NCBI GenBank assembly: GCA_934394615.1
Contig: CAKRRJ010000051.1
Span: 1-17,596 of the forward strand
Reading direction: 5' to 3'
Origin: an uncultured Lachnospiraceae bacterium
GTDB taxonomy: Bacteria > Bacillota > Clostridia > Lachnospirales > Lachnospiraceae
Length of the DNA: 17,596 bases
Shown here in pieces: positions 17,464-17,596 of this stretch. The notes beneath the pieces are model-generated. The model saw only the letters and a list, made by a program, of their open reading frames with translations. It was not told the DNA's origin and ran no database searches. Positions within the stretch are counted from its first letter, which is position 1, and every line of letters begins with the position of its first letter. A program made the translations under genes and the position numbers.

Positions 17464-17596
17464 ATATCCAGAGTTGTAACGCTGATAACGCTTTTTACAG
17501 GTACTGGATCGGCATTCCTCGTAAAGGTCAAATTCTTCGCTCCACGCCAAATACAGCGCCACTTATTTGCGGCGCTTGTAACACTCAGCCGGAAGG

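Noticed and set aside
17452..17562. Minus-strand 37-codon frame with several cysteines
   Set aside because: It is too short, has no ribosome binding site, and a competing longer open frame covers the same bases; neither is recognisable.

Overview
The window reads as chromosomal DNA of a Gram-positive anaerobe of the Clostridia, most likely a Lachnospiraceae-type gut commensal. This rests on the gene content (GroEL, IMP dehydrogenase, c-di-AMP synthase CdaA with CdaR, HPr/EI of the PTS, a YtvI-like permease, a DUF4349 lipoprotein, GMP synthase), strong AGGAGG-type ribosome binding sites, moderate GC and Firmicutes-type intrinsic terminators. The genus cannot be fixed from sequence reading alone. 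Thirteen coding genes are supported; all are intact except groEL, which is cut by the left edge. Only the DUF4349 gene lies on the minus strand.

Layout: (1) 1-1206 is the 3' part of groEL. (2) 1207-1661 is gene-free. It holds three consecutive hairpin-rich repeat units, a strong terminator at 1428-1473, a near-consensus promoter at 1513-1541 and a structured guaB leader. (3) 1662-3116 is guaB, followed by its own terminator. (4) 3117-3359 carries another repeat-like element, then comes a compact run: two unrecognised membrane proteins (3360 and 3799), cdaA, cdaR, ptsH and ptsI. The neighbouring ends overlap by 23 bp (3360/3799 and cdaA/cdaR) or lie 16-87 bp apart, so an operon joining c-di-AMP synthesis to the general PTS proteins is plausible. 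(5) After a hairpin at 9171-9205 come an O-antigen-polymerase-like membrane protein, a class I/II aminotransferase, a HisC-like aminotransferase and a YtvI/AI-2E family permease. (6) Between the convergent permease and DUF4349 genes lies a 182-bp near-palindrome. (7) guaA has its own promoter and a GTG start, ends in an intrinsic terminator, and is followed by about 155 bp of unassigned sequence at a known integration hot spot.

Functionally the window holds both dedicated steps from IMP to GMP (guaB, guaA), although 12.7 kb apart and under separate promoters. It also holds the enzyme and membrane partner for c-di-AMP, and the phosphorelay head (EI, HPr) for sugar uptake. I found no CRISPR array, tRNA, rRNA, transposase or complete mobile element. 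The most unusual content is non-coding: the covarying repeat units after groEL, the giant palindrome at 14249-14430, the guaB leader and a smaller leader hairpin at 13065-13097. The least understood genes are the two membrane proteins just upstream of cdaA.
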